Shown here: piece after piece, positions 1-10,399 of the stretch
How positions within the stretch are numbered: the first letter of the stretch is position 1
How the letters are laid out: every line of letters begins with the position of its first letter
NCBI RefSeq assembly: GCF_900291975.1
Contig: NZ_OMPN01000001.1
Location: forward strand, 186,001-250,000
Reading direction: 5' to 3'
DNA: 64,000 nucleotides
DNA from: Agathobaculum massiliense
GTDB lineage: Bacteria > Bacillota > Clostridia > Oscillospirales > Butyricicoccaceae
The notes under the pieces: model-generated
The model's database searches: none
Seen by the model: only the letters and a program-made list of their open reading frames with translations
What the model was told of the DNA's origin: nothing
Program-made: the position numbers and the translations under genes

Positions 1-1
1 T

Positions 2-259
2 GTTGTTATCAAGATGATCGAGGCGGAGGAGACCACTGCCAGCGGCATCATCCTCACCGCGTCTGCGCAGGAAAAGCCGCAGGTCGCTGAAATCATCGAG
101 GTCGGCCCGGGCGGCGTTGTCGATGGTAAGGAGATCAAAATGGAGGTCCAGAAGGGCCAGAAGGTCATTACCAGTAAGTACACCGGCACAGAGGTCAAGC
201 TGGACGGCGAAACCTACATCATCGTTCGTCAGGGCGATATTCTTGCAATCGTAGAGTAA
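2..259 (+). CDS. groES: Co-chaperonin GroES (5' truncated)
   Basis: The 10-kDa lid of the GroEL folding chamber in the cytoplasm. The frame is open from base 2 (VVIKMIEAEE...), so the true start and about ten N-terminal residues lie outside the window; an internal ATG at 14 is unlikely to be the start because GroES is usually about 94 residues. The mobile-loop region (EETTASGIIL) and the C-terminal strand ending GDILAIVE are typical. It lies 19 bases upstream of groEL in the usual groESL order. The promoter and any CIRCE element would be upstream and cannot be seen. Confidence 0.95.
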   Translation, partial: VVIKMIEAEETTASGIILTASAQEKPQVAEIIEVGPGGVVDGKEIKMEVQKGQKVITSKYTGTEVKLDGETYIIVRQGDILAIVE

Positions 260-272
260 TTTGAGGAGGTAA

Positions 273-1904
<1,632 letters not shown>

Positions 1905-1924
1905 TCCAAATTCCCGTTCGGTTT

Positions 1925-1963
1925 AAAAAAATACTCCGACAATTAAAGTCGGAGTATTTTTTC
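1925..1963 (+). terminator. Intrinsic terminator of groESL
   Basis: The inverted repeat ATACTCCGAC / GTCGGAGTAT with a short AATTAAA loop is preceded by an A-run and followed by TTTTTT. It lies 20 bases after the groEL stop codon. Confidence 0.9.
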
Positions 1964-1996
1964 ATAGGCACGGACACGACCCTCATTTGTTTTTGC

Positions 1997-2025
1997 TGTA
2001 CTTTTACCGCCGGTCATGATATACT
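1997..2025 (+). promoter_or_regulatory. Putative extended -10 promoter for the nfeD-stomatin pair
   Basis: TATACT at 2020-2025 is preceded by TG at 2017, giving an extended -10 (TGATATACT). The -35 at 17-bp spacing (TGTACT) is poor. The ribosome site AAAGGAGGGG begins only 5 bases downstream of the -10, so the transcript would have almost no leader. Confidence 0.5.
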
Positions 2026-2049
2026 AGAGCAAAGGAGGGGATAGTAAAT

Positions 2050-2508
2050 ATGATTTTTGGCGTTGACAGTCTCTATATCTGGGTGGCTGTTATCATCATC
2101 GGCGTTGCGGTCGAAGCTTTTTCGCTGGACCTGTCGGCAATCTGGTTTGCGGTCGGCGGCGTTGCAGCGTTGATCGCCGCGAGTATTGGGCTGGAGATGT
2201 CCGCGCAGTTGGTCATCTTCGTTTTGTTCTCCGCGGTTTTGCTTCTGCTGGTCCGTCCGTTTTGCCGGCGCTTCCTCAAGACCAAAAAGGAAGCGACCAA
2301 TGCAGACCGCATCATTGGTCAATCTGCTATCGTAACGGAGGGGATTGACAATATCCGCGAAACTGGCGCAGTCCGTATATCGGGAAATATATGGACTGCA
2401 CGCAGCGCGGATGATTCCCTTGTCCCGCAGGGCGCAATGGTCGAAATTTTGGAAATCCGCGGCGTCAAGGTGATCGTAAAAAGGTTGGATAAAGATTCAG
2501 TTAAGTAA
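2050..2508 (+). CDS. NfeD-like membrane protein
   Basis: A 152-residue membrane protein of the NfeD (short form) family, whose members partner with stomatin/flotillin-type proteins. The first 80 residues form three or four hydrophobic segments, including VAVIIIGVAVEAF and LVIFVLFSAVLLLLV. The remaining 70 residues (from about NADRIIGQSAIV) look like the soluble OB-fold tail, with the typical GAVRISGNIWTARS pattern. It starts 9 bases after an AAAGGAGGGG site and ends 11 bases before the stomatin-like gene, so the two are cotranscribed. The exact role is not known; in related pairs it concerns membrane organisation. Confidence 0.85.
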   Translation: MIFGVDSLYIWVAVIIIGVAVEAFSLDLSAIWFAVGGVAALIAASIGLEMSAQLVIFVLFSAVLLLLVRPFCRRFLKTKKEATNADRIIGQSAIVTEGIDNIRETGAVRISGNIWTARSADDSLVPQGAMVEILEIRGVKVIVKRLDKDSVK

Positions 2509-2519
2509 AGGAGAACACT

Positions 2520-3431
2520 ATGCCTTATTTAGTTCCGATGATTTGGATTGTTTTGGCGATCCTGCTGATTGTTTTTCTGGGCAGCAATATTGTTATTGTA
2601 CCGCAGGCGAAAGCCTTTATCGTGGAGCGGCTTGGCACATACCGCGGCACATGGAACACAGGCCTGCATTTTAAGGTGCCGCTTTTTGAGCGGATCGCCC
2701 GCAAGGTGACGCTCAAGGAGCAGGTCGTCGATTTTCCGCCACAGCCTGTGATCACGAAGGATAACGTAACCATGCAGATCGATACTGTTGTCTATTTCCA
2801 GATTACGGACCCGAAGATGTTCACATACGGTATCGAAAGCCCGATGGCAGCGATCGAAAACCTGACGGCAACGACGCTCCGCAATATTATCGGCGATTTG
2901 GAACTGGACCAGACGCTGACCAGCCGGGACATCATCAATACCAAAATGCGCGCGATTCTGGACGAGGCTACGGATGCGTGGGGCATCAAGGTCAACCGTG
3001 TGGAGCTGAAGAACATCATCCCGCCGGCGGCAATTCAGGAATCCATGGAAAAGCAGATGAAGGCCGAACGCGAGCGCCGCGAATCCATCCTGGTGGCAGA
3101 AGGCAAAAAGCAGTCCGCTATTCTGGTAGCGGAAGGCGAAAAGGAAGCGACCGTTCTGGCGGCAGAAGCCAACCGCCTGGCAAAAATCAAGGAAGCGGAA
3201 GGCGAGGCGGAAGCCCTGCTGACCGTGCAAAAAGCGCTGGCTGATTCGATTTCCCTCCTAAACAACGCTGCTCCGACCGAACAGGTCATCAAGTTGAAAT
3301 CGCTGGAAGCGTTCAGCAACGCAGCGGACGGCAAGGCGACAAAAATCATTATTCCGAGCGAAATACAGAGCCTTGCAGGATTGGCAACTTCATTTAAGGA
3401 AGTTATGACTGATCCGAAAACCGAAAAGTAA
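2520..3431 (+). CDS. SPFH/stomatin-like protein (QmcA/HflK-C-like paraslipin)
   Basis: A 303-residue SPFH-domain protein with one N-terminal membrane anchor (residues 4-25, rich in I/L/V). An SPFH core follows (VPQAKAFIVERLGTY, VTMQIDTVVYFQITDP, ATTLRNIIGDLELDQTLTSRD). After it comes a long charged helical region, about 185-240, with repeated VAEGEKE-type segments that predict a coiled coil. This matches the YbbK/QmcA group that oligomerises on the membrane. It is encoded directly after its usual NfeD partner. The AAGGAG site is 5-8 bases before the ATG. Function is inferred from the family only. Confidence 0.9.
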   Translation: MPYLVPMIWIVLAILLIVFLGSNIVIVPQAKAFIVERLGTYRGTWNTGLHFKVPLFERIARKVTLKEQVVDFPPQPVITKDNVTMQIDTVVYFQITDPKMFTYGIESPMAAIENLTATTLRNIIGDLELDQTLTSRDIINTKMRAILDEATDAWGIKVNRVELKNIIPPAAIQESMEKQMKAERERRESILVAEGKKQSAILVAEGEKEATVLAAEANRLAKIKEAEGEAEALLTVQKALADSISLLNNAAPTEQVIKLKSLEAFSNAADGKATKIIIPSEIQSLAGLATSFKEVMTDPKTEK

Positions 3432-3440
3432 GCCGTGGCG

Positions 3441-3479
3441 GCCAGCCTGCCGGATATGCTCCGGCGGGCTGGTTTTTTG
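3441..3479 (+). terminator. Intrinsic terminator after the stomatin gene
   Basis: The GC-rich stem GCCAGCCTGCCGG / CCGGCGGGCTGG has a 7-base loop and is followed by TTTTTT. Confidence 0.92.
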
Positions 3480-3487
3480 CTGTATTC

Positions 3488-3516
3488 TTGACAGATTGGC
3501 TTTTGAATGATACTAT
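3488..3516 (+). promoter_or_regulatory. Sigma-A promoter of the arsR/cadC-type operon
   Basis: A perfect -35 TTGACA at 3488-3493 lies 17 bp from TACTAT at 3511-3516, which is preceded by TG (3508-3509). An alternative -10, TATACT at 3514-3519, would need a 20-bp spacer. The operator of the repressor probably overlaps this site, as in other cad operons, but I see no perfect palindrome. Confidence 0.75.
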
Positions 3517-3554
3517 ACTTTAATAGGTACTTATGTGTCTCGGGAGGGGTTTCG

Positions 3555-3929
3555 TTGGCAGTCAGAAAGAATCAAACCGAGGTGGAATGCTGCGAGGAGC
3601 ATATCGTCCATACGGATGCCGTACGGCAGGCGCGCAGCACGATGCCGGGAGATGAGATCACATCGGCCGCTTCAGATTTTTTTAAGGCGTTTTCCGATAA
3701 AACACGGCTGCGCATCCTGACCGCTCTGGCAATAGAGGAATTATGCGTTTGTGATATTGCGTCGCTGTTGGGGATGAGCCAGTCCGCGATTTCCCACCAG
3801 CTCCGCTTTTTGAAGCAGGCGCGTCTGGTAAAGAGCCGGAAAGATGGAAAAACCGTGTATTATGCGCTGTGCGATGACCACATTCAGACAATTTTGGCAC
3901 AGGGCATTGCGCATGTACAGGAGGGATAG
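3555..3929 (+). CDS. ArsR/SmtB-family metal-sensing repressor (CadC-like)
   Basis: A 124-residue winged-helix repressor that would release DNA on binding Cd, Pb or Zn. I chose the TTG at 3555, 5-8 bases after GGGAGGGG; an upstream ATG at 3507 overlaps the -10 region and is excluded. The metal ligands expected of CadC are present: an N-terminal CCEEH, ELCVCD in the recognition-helix region, and a C-terminal helix with DDH and IAHVQEG resembling the alpha-5 zinc site. The DNA-binding helix is SQSAISHQLRFLKQARLV. Only three bases separate it from the P-type ATPase, so it very probably regulates that gene and itself. Confidence 0.9.
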   Translation: MAVRKNQTEVECCEEHIVHTDAVRQARSTMPGDEITSAASDFFKAFSDKTRLRILTALAIEELCVCDIASLLGMSQSAISHQLRFLKQARLVKSRKDGKTVYYALCDDHIQTILAQGIAHVQEG

Positions 3930-3932
3930 ACG

Positions 3933-6383
3933 ATGGACGAAAAGAAAAACCGGCCGGAGGATCAGCCGGCTGGAAATCGTGAAGAAGGGCAAACGCCGCA
4001 GAATATGGGCGCGCCGGAAGAGCTTCTGGCGCAGGTTTCCGCAGGGCCGATCGCTTTTTCCGACGATTTTGTGGAAAATATTTTGTCCGATCTTGAAGAA
4101 AGCGCTTCTGATTTTCCAGAGCTTCCGGTAGAGCCGCTGACAGCGACACCGATTGCCGGTTCCGCGCCTGCACAGACTCCTCCGCAGGAGGCAGAGGAAA
4201 AAACAGATTCGGCGCCGCAGGAAGAACTGCCGCAGGACGAGGAGCAGCCGGAAGCGAAAGAGGACGTTCCTGAGGAGGGACAGCCGGAAGCCGCGGAAGA
4301 GGAGGAACTGCCCGAACCCGAGAGGGAGACGGCTGAAGAGGAGAATACCGAAGCGCTTCCTCCGCTGGATGAAAGCCTTGCTCTGGTGCAAAATGAACCT
4401 GAGCAGCCAGATGAGACAGAGGGCATGTCTCTGATCGAACGCGCGCGGTATCACGCCCGAATGCGGCGGCGGGAGCAGACCCGCCTGCGCAGGGAAAACG
4501 CGCGACGCGGCGGCGCGGAGCCTTATCAGCCCATGTCTATGATGGATGTTCGCTTTACGTCGGTCCGTTTGGCAGTGGCGGTGGTTTTCCTGCTGCTAGG
4601 GCTGCTTTTGCAGCGTACCAGCGACACGGTCGCGTTCATTCTGTATCTGATCGCCTATCTGATCACGGTTCTGCCGATCGCCGCGAATGTGGCGCGCAAC
4701 TTTACCCACGGGAAATATTTTGACGAATACCTGCTGATTCTGGTTTCTTCGTTCGGTGCGTTCCTGCTTGGGCTGCACGCGGAAGCGAGCGTGGTCCTGA
4801 TCCTGCATGGCGTAGGCAAAATGATCAGCGATCTGGTGCTCAGTTCCACGCACAAGTCGCTTTCCCAGCAGGTTGATTTCATCCCAGAACGGGCGTCGGT
4901 CGTCAATATGCAGGGAGAAGAACGGCAGGTCACACCCGCCGAGGTCCGTGTGGACGACTTTGTTCTGGTCCGGACGGGCGAGCGCATCCCGATTGACGGC
5001 ATTGTATTGCGCGGCGAAGGCATAGTGGATGATACGGTCTTGACTGGCGACAGCGAGCCGGCACCGGTGGTTAAAAACGCCAAGGTACTGGCCGGCAGCC
5101 TGTATACCGGTTCTTTGCTGCTGCTGCGGGCGACCGCAAAATTTGAGGACTGCGCGGTCAGCCAGATCATGCGTGTACAGGAGGAGGGGGCGGGCCGGAA
5201 AGCCTCTCTGGAGGACAGTGTGATGCATGGCGCGGCGCGCTTTATTCCGGTCATTGTCGTTTTGGCGATACTCCTTTCGGTCATCCCGCCTCTTTTCAAT
5301 TCCAGTACCCCGATGCAGAATTGGGTCTACCGCGCGCTGACGATTCTTGTGGTATGCTGCCCGACGGCGCTGGTAATTTCGGTCCCGCTCAGTTTTATGG
5401 GAGGAAGCGGCCGCCTGTCGCAAAAGGGCATCCATGTCAAGGGCAGTGAAGCGGTAGAGAAAATGGCCGAGTTGCGTATGGTTGTTTTCGATAAAACCGG
5501 AACCTTGACCGAAGGGAACCTGCGTGTCAAGGAGATCCACGGAACACAGGATTTTAATCAGGAAAGCATCCTTGCGCTGGCCGCCGCTGCGGAGCAGCTC
5601 TCCAAGCATCCGGTCGCCCGCGCGGTCGTTTCCGCTTATCAGAGCGTGCCGCAAAAGATCAGCGAATTTGAGGAGTTCCCGGGACGGGGCGTGCGCGCGC
5701 GCATCGGCAACCGGAACCTGCTTGTCGGCAACCGCCGGCTGATGGTATCGCGCGGCGTAAAGGGCGTGCCGGATATCCGCGGCACGGTCGTTTATGTCGC
5801 CTATGAAGGCGATTATGCCGGCGCGATCGTGCTTGAGGATACCGTCCGTCCGGAAGCGGCGGAGGCGGTTTCCGGCCTCAAGAGCCAAGGGGTCCTGCGC
5901 ACGGTCATTTTGACCGGCGATACCGAATCGCCTACCCAGCAGACCGCGGACGCAGTCGGAATCGATACGGTCCACTATGGCCTGCTGCCCGAGGAAAAGG
6001 CATCGAAAATGGAATTCCTGCTCCGCACGATCCCAACGGACGGTACGGCGGCTTATGTGGGTGACGGCGTAAACGATATCGAGGAGCTTAAGCTGGCGGA
6101 CGTCGGTGTGGCGATGGGTGTAGCCGGATCACAGGAATCCGCGGACGCCGCCAATGTGCTGATTATGACCAACAGCCTGACTCGCCTTTCCGACGCCATG
6201 CGGGTCTGCCGCAGAACACACAATATCGCGCTGCAAAACATGGTGCTGGTGCTGGCGATCAAAGTGATCCTGGTCCTGCTCACCATCCTGGGCGTGACAA
6301 GCATGTGGCAGGCAATCGCGGCAGATGTTCTGCTTACTATCCTGACCGTACTCAACGCGGCCCGCATTTTAGGCATCAAATAA
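3933..6383 (+). CDS. P1B-type metal-transporting ATPase with an acidic N-terminal extension
   Basis: An 816-residue heavy-metal efflux pump of the CadA/ZntA type. Catalytic features are intact: TGDSEP in the actuator domain, phosphorylation site DKTGT (Asp520), SKHPVARA in the nucleotide domain, and GDGVND at 710-715. The metal-site helix reads VVCCPTALVIS (Cys475-Cys476-Pro477-Thr478), so the usual CPC motif is changed to CCPT. The first 200 residues carry no HMA domain or CxxC motif. They are a Glu/Pro-rich low-complexity tail followed by a very basic stretch (ARMRRREQTRLRR). It is cotranscribed with the CadC-like repressor. Metal specificity cannot be told from sequence alone. Confidence 0.9.
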   Translation: MDEKKNRPEDQPAGNREEGQTPQNMGAPEELLAQVSAGPIAFSDDFVENILSDLEESASDFPELPVEPLTATPIAGSAPAQTPPQEAEEKTDSAPQEELPQDEEQPEAKEDVPEEGQPEAAEEEELPEPERETAEEENTEALPPLDESLALVQNEPEQPDETEGMSLIERARYHARMRRREQTRLRRENARRGGAEPYQPMSMMDVRFTSVRLAVAVVFLLLGLLLQRTSDTVAFILYLIAYLITVLPIAANVARNFTHGKYFDEYLLILVSSFGAFLLGLHAEASVVLILHGVGKMISDLVLSSTHKSLSQQVDFIPERASVVNMQGEERQVTPAEVRVDDFVLVRTGERIPIDGIVLRGEGIVDDTVLTGDSEPAPVVKNAKVLAGSLYTGSLLLLRATAKFEDCAVSQIMRVQEEGAGRKASLEDSVMHGAARFIPVIVVLAILLSVIPPLFNSSTPMQNWVYRALTILVVCCPTALVISVPLSFMGGSGRLSQKGIHVKGSEAVEKMAELRMVVFDKTGTLTEGNLRVKEIHGTQDFNQESILALAAAAEQLSKHPVARAVVSAYQSVPQKISEFEEFPGRGVRARIGNRNLLVGNRRLMVSRGVKGVPDIRGTVVYVAYEGDYAGAIVLEDTVRPEAAEAVSGLKSQGVLRTVILTGDTESPTQQTADAVGIDTVHYGLLPEEKASKMEFLLRTIPTDGTAAYVGDGVNDIEELKLADVGVAMGVAGSQESADAANVLIMTNSLTRLSDAMRVCRRTHNIALQNMVLVLAIKVILVLLTILGVTSMWQAIAADVLLTILTVLNAARILGIK

Positions 6384-6385
6384 AG

Positions 6386-6425
6386 AAAAAGACCATGCCA
6401 GATTCAAGATGGTATGGTCTTTTTG
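6386..6425 (+). terminator. Intrinsic terminator of the metal-ATPase operon
   Basis: The stem AAAAAGACCATGCCA / TGGTATGGTCTTTTT, with one G-U pair and a 9-base loop, is followed by a T-run. Confidence 0.88.
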
Positions 6426-6434
6426 CTCGATTTA

Positions 6435-6443
6435 TGTTATACT
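6435..6443 (+). promoter_or_regulatory. Extended -10 element upstream of the radical-SAM operon
   Basis: TGTTATACT at 6435-6443 fits TGnTATAAT closely. No good -35 is seen, and the -35 position falls inside the preceding terminator, so the extended -10 would have to carry recognition. Confidence 0.5.
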
Positions 6444-6474
6444 GATTCTGTATCTTGTTTTGGAGGAAAACGAC

Positions 6475-8310
6475 TTGCACAAAAAGATGGAAGCCATCCT
6501 GTCCCGCGTACAGAAGCCGGCGCGCTACGTCGGCGGCGAATGGGGATCAGTGATGAAAAATAAAAAGGACGTAGACCTCAGGTTCGCTTTCTGTTTTCCG
6601 GACACCTATGAAGTCGCCATGTCTCACTTGGGTTCCCGCATTCTGTACGGCCTGCTCAACGACCAGAAAGGAATCTGGTGCGAGCGCATCTGCGCGCCGT
6701 GGATCGACATGGAGGAGGAAATGCGGCAGGCGGACATCCCGCTTTACGGTCTGGAAAGCGGCGATCCGCTTTATGAATTTGATATCATCGCGTTCACCCT
6801 GCAATACGAGCTTTCCTTTACCAATATTTTGAATATGCTCGACCTCGGCGGTGTGCCGGTGCTGGCGAAAGACCGCACGGAGCTGAAACATATGGTCGCC
6901 TGCGGTGGGCCGTGTGCTTACAATCCAGAACCGCTCGCGGATTTTGTCGACCTGTTCATGATCGGCGACGGCGAGGAGATCATGCTCGAGTTCACCGACC
7001 TGTACCGCAGGGCCAAGCGCGAGGGCTGGACCAAGCAGACCTTCCTGATTCAGGCGACACAGATCGAGGGCATGTACGTTCCTTCGCTATACGAGGTCGC
7101 TTACCACGAGGACGGCACCATCGACCGCGTTACGCCCACGCATGGCGCGCCCGCGCTGGTGCAAAAACGCATCGTCAGTGATCTGGACACCATGTACTAT
7201 CCGGAATCCTTTGTTGTTCCTTCGACCGATATCGTGTTCGACCGCGCGATGATCGAGCTGTTCCGCGGCTGCCCGCGCGGCTGCCGCTTCTGCCAGGCAG
7301 GGCATACCTACCGGCCGCTGCGCACCAAGTCCAAGGAGGTGCTGCTGAAGCAGGCGGAGGCCGTGCTCAAAAACTCGGGCTATGAGGAGATTTCGCTTTC
7401 CTCGCTGTCCACCAGCGACTACGGCGACCTGTCCGGCCTGACCGAGTGCATGCTCGACTACTGTGAGCCGCGGCACATCAGCCTGTCGCTGCCCTCGCTG
7501 CGGGCGGACAGCTTCAGCGCCGAACTGATGCAGCGCGTGCAGAAAACGCGCAAAAGCGGCCTGACCTTTGCCTGCGAGGCAGGTACCCAGCGCCTGCGCG
7601 ACGTGATCAACAAGAACATCCGCGAGGAGGACGTGCTGCACGCGTGTGAAATCGCGTTTCAGGGCGGCTGGAACAATGTAAAATTATACTTCATGATCGG
7701 CCTGCCGACCGAGACTTATGAGGATCTGGACGGTATCGCGGAAATCTGCAAAAAGGTGGCCTACTGCTGGCGCATGAATACCAATAACCGTGCGCGCGGC
7801 GTGCGCATCACAGCCTCGGCCTCCTGTTTTGTACCCAAACCGCAGACCCCGTTCCAGTGGGACGCGCAGGATACGCTCGAGCAGTTCCGCGAGAAGCAGG
7901 CACATATGAAGGTCATCATGAAGACCAAAAACGTCACCTACAACTGGCACGACGCCGAGACTTCAGTGCTTGAGGGCGTGATCGCCCGCGGCGACCGGCG
8001 GCAGGGAAAGGCGATTTACCTCGCTTGGCAGCGCGGCTGCAAGATGGACAGCTGGGATCAGTGCTTTGACTATGAAAAATGGATGCAGGCCTTTGCCGAC
8101 TGCGGACTTGACCCTGCGTTCTACGCGTCCCGCCAGCGCCCGCTGGACGAGATATTCCCGTGGGACCACATCGGCTGCGGCACACGCAAGGAGCACCTCA
8201 AGCGCGAATGGGAGCTGTCCCGCGAAGCGGCGGTCACGCCCGACTGCATGCACAAATGCGCGGGCTGCGGCGCGAACGCCCTGCTGAAGGGAGGGAAGTG
8301 CTGTGTTTAA
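6475..8310 (+). CDS. Radical SAM protein, TIGR03960 family (B12-binding-like N-terminus)
   Basis: A 611-residue radical SAM enzyme of unknown substrate. The 4Fe-4S motif is seen in RGCPRGCRFCQAGH. The N-terminal 200 residues include FPDTYEVAMSHLGSRILYGLLN, typical of the cobalamin-binding-like domain of this family. I chose TTG 6475, eight bases after TGGAGG; it gives MHKKMEAILSRVQKP. The next ATG, at 6487, is too far from the site. The C-terminus ends in a Cys cluster (CMHKCAGCG, KCCV) that could hold a second metal centre. It overlaps the DUF2344 gene by 8 bases, its near-constant partner in other genomes. Confidence 0.88.
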   Translation: MHKKMEAILSRVQKPARYVGGEWGSVMKNKKDVDLRFAFCFPDTYEVAMSHLGSRILYGLLNDQKGIWCERICAPWIDMEEEMRQADIPLYGLESGDPLYEFDIIAFTLQYELSFTNILNMLDLGGVPVLAKDRTELKHMVACGGPCAYNPEPLADFVDLFMIGDGEEIMLEFTDLYRRAKREGWTKQTFLIQATQIEGMYVPSLYEVAYHEDGTIDRVTPTHGAPALVQKRIVSDLDTMYYPESFVVPSTDIVFDRAMIELFRGCPRGCRFCQAGHTYRPLRTKSKEVLLKQAEAVLKNSGYEEISLSSLSTSDYGDLSGLTECMLDYCEPRHISLSLPSLRADSFSAELMQRVQKTRKSGLTFACEAGTQRLRDVINKNIREEDVLHACEIAFQGGWNNVKLYFMIGLPTETYEDLDGIAEICKKVAYCWRMNTNNRARGVRITASASCFVPKPQTPFQWDAQDTLEQFREKQAHMKVIMKTKNVTYNWHDAETSVLEGVIARGDRRQGKAIYLAWQRGCKMDSWDQCFDYEKWMQAFADCGLDPAFYASRQRPLDEIFPWDHIGCGTRKEHLKREWELSREAAVTPDCMHKCAGCGANALLKGGKCCV

Positions 8311-8971
8311 GGCCAGAATGAAATTTGCCAAGGAGGGACGGGCAAAGTATATTTCCCACCTCGACCTGATGCACACTATGCAGCGAGCGATGGCGCGCTG
8401 TCAGATGCCGCTGTGGTTTACCGAGGGCTTCAACCAGCACGCCTATGTGTCGGTCGCCCTGCCGCTCTCAACCGGTTATTCGGGCGAGTGTGAATTCTTG
8501 GATTTCAATATCACCTCCGAAGTAGTGCCAGAAAACGCGGTGGAAGCGCTCAACGACGTGTTCCCCGCGGGATTGCGCGCGATTGAGATTTATCCCCTCG
8601 AGGATGGGGGAATGAAGGTCGGCGCGATTGCATGGTCGCAGTACCGCATCACCTGGGGCTTTGAGGATGCGGCTCCCGCAGGCTTTACCGGCGCAGTGCG
8701 CGCGCTGTTCTGTCGCCCGTCGGTCGAAATCATCAAGCGCTCCAAGCGCGGGGAAAAGACGGTCAATATGAAGGACCTGATGTGCGATTTAACCGTTTCC
8801 GAAAGCGGAGACGAGGTGACCGCCGTCGTCACCACCGCCGCGGGCAACAATAACATGAGTCCGGAATACCTGACAAGGGCGATCCGGCAGTATCTGCCGC
8901 AGTACGATATCCCGTTCAGCGCGTATCACCGCATGAACGTATTTACGGCTGACGGCACCCCATTCCGATAA
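8303..8971 (+). CDS. TIGR03936/DUF2344 protein, partner of the radical SAM protein
   Basis: A 222-residue protein that in many Firmicutes and Cyanobacteria is encoded with, or fused to, the TIGR03960 radical SAM protein. It starts at GTG 8303 after GAAGGGAGGG. The family signature is at the N-terminus (RAKYISHLDLMHTMQRAMAR, LWFTEGFNQHAYVSVALPLSTGYSGECE). The role is unproven. In many relatives this pair sits next to ribonuclease G and rplU; here miaB follows 13 bases later instead. Confidence 0.88.
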   Translation: MFKARMKFAKEGRAKYISHLDLMHTMQRAMARCQMPLWFTEGFNQHAYVSVALPLSTGYSGECEFLDFNITSEVVPENAVEALNDVFPAGLRAIEIYPLEDGGMKVGAIAWSQYRITWGFEDAAPAGFTGAVRALFCRPSVEIIKRSKRGEKTVNMKDLMCDLTVSESGDEVTAVVTTAAGNNNMSPEYLTRAIRQYLPQYDIPFSAYHRMNVFTADGTPFR

Positions 8972-8984
8972 GAGGAGGCATAAA

Positions 8985-10385
8985 ATGCCCGCTCCAGTTA
9001 CTGTTTCTAAAGAACAGCTTGATAAACAATTTACCTATATCGATGCGGTAGCGGGGCTGATCCGAGACAAACGCCCGCGCGCCTATACGCACACCTTTGG
9101 CTGCCAGCAGAACGAGGCGGACACCGAGCGCATCCGCGGCATGCTGCACGAAATGGGCTACGAGATGACCAACAATGCCGATGAGGCGGATTTTATCCTG
9201 TTCAACACCTGTGCGGTACGCGAGCATGCGGAGGACCGCGCGTTCGGCAATATCGGCGCGCTCAGCCACCTGAAAAAGCGCCGGCCGGAGGTTATCATCG
9301 CCCTGTGCGGCTGTATGGCGCAGCAGGAGAAAAACGTAGAAAAGATCAAAAAAAGCTATCCGCAGGTTAGCCTGCTGTTCGGTACGCACGCACTGTGGCG
9401 GTTCCCGTCGCTGCTGTACCGCGTGCTGACGGAAAAAAAGCGCGTGTTCGATATCGGCGGGGAGGACGATATCGCGGAGGGCCTGCCTGTGTTGCGCGCA
9501 CGCGGCGCGAAAGCGTGGCTGTCCATCATGTACGGGTGCAATAATTTCTGCACCTATTGTATCGTCCCTTATGTCCGCGGCCGCGAACGGAGCCGCCGGC
9601 CGGAGGAAATCGAAAGGGAACTGCGCGAGCTGATCGCCGCGGGATACAAGGAGATCACGCTGCTCGGCCAGAACGTCAACTCCTATGGTAAGGACCTGGG
9701 GCTAAATATCGATTTCGCCGGCCTGCTGCGAAGGCTGAACGCCGTACCCGGCGATTTCTGGCTGCGGTTCATGACCAGCCATCCCAAGGATGCTAGCCCC
9801 AGGCTGTTCGACGCCATGGCGGACTGTGAAAAGGTGGCAAAGCAGTTGCATCTGCCGTTCCAGTCGGGAAGTAACGAGATTCTGCGCCGCATGAACCGGC
9901 ATTACACTGCGGAAAGCTATCGTACCCTGATCCAAGACGCGCGGCAAAAGATGCCTGATATCACCCTTTCGAGCGATATCATCGTCGGCTTCCCGGGTGA
10001 AACCGAGCAGGACTTTGCACAGACCCTTGCGCTGGTCGACGAGGTGCGGTTTGATCTGCTTTTTACCTTCCTGTACTCCCCGAGAAGCGGCACGCCGGCG
10101 GCCTCGTACGAGGATCCGGTGACGCCGGAGGAAAAACAGCGGCGCTTTGAACGGCTGCTCCGCGTACAGGACGAGATCGTCGCGGAACGGCAGGCTGCCT
10201 ATCAGGGGAAGCGGCTCCGTCTGCTGGTGGACGGTATGGCCAAAGGCCCCGACTATCCCTATACCGCGCGCACGGAGGGGAACCTGCTCGTTTGCGTATG
10301 CGGAGACGGTATCCAAACTGGGGAATTTATCCAAGCTGAGATCGAAAAGACAACGCTTCGCTGCCTGTTTGCGCGAAAATTGTAG
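8985..10385 (+). CDS. miaB: tRNA-2-methylthio-N6-dimethylallyladenosine synthase MiaB
   Basis: A radical SAM methylthiotransferase that adds the 2-methylthio group to i6A37 in tRNAs reading U-starting codons. The 466 residues show the UPF0004 domain with its three cluster cysteines (FGCQQNEAD, NTCAVRE, LCGCMAQ). The radical SAM CxxxCxxC follows (GCNNFCTYC, then IVPYVRGRERSR), and a C-terminal TRAM domain runs from about residue 400. An AGAGGAGG site precedes the ATG. The substrate-making enzyme MiaA is encoded three genes further on, so the whole A37 pathway is in one gene run. Confidence 0.95.
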   Translation: MPAPVTVSKEQLDKQFTYIDAVAGLIRDKRPRAYTHTFGCQQNEADTERIRGMLHEMGYEMTNNADEADFILFNTCAVREHAEDRAFGNIGALSHLKKRRPEVIIALCGCMAQQEKNVEKIKKSYPQVSLLFGTHALWRFPSLLYRVLTEKKRVFDIGGEDDIAEGLPVLRARGAKAWLSIMYGCNNFCTYCIVPYVRGRERSRRPEEIERELRELIAAGYKEITLLGQNVNSYGKDLGLNIDFAGLLRRLNAVPGDFWLRFMTSHPKDASPRLFDAMADCEKVAKQLHLPFQSGSNEILRRMNRHYTAESYRTLIQDARQKMPDITLSSDIIVGFPGETEQDFAQTLALVDEVRFDLLFTFLYSPRSGTPAASYEDPVTPEEKQRRFERLLRVQDEIVAERQAAYQGKRLRLLVDGMAKGPDYPYTARTEGNLLVCVCGDGIQTGEFIQAEIEKTTLRCLFARKL

Positions 10386-10399
10386 AAAGAGGTACGATA

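Noticed and set aside
3507-3554. Upstream ATG start for the CadC-like repressor
   Set aside because: The ATG overlaps the -10 region of the promoter; the TTG at 3555 has the ribosome site.
4596-5975. Long antisense frame (459 codons) across the P-type ATPase
   Set aside because: It mirrors the coding bias of the real gene, has no family motifs and no ribosome site.
6409-6474. Earlier start for the TIGR03960 radical SAM protein
   Set aside because: It would start inside the upstream terminator; TTG 6475 has a good site and fits the family N-terminus.
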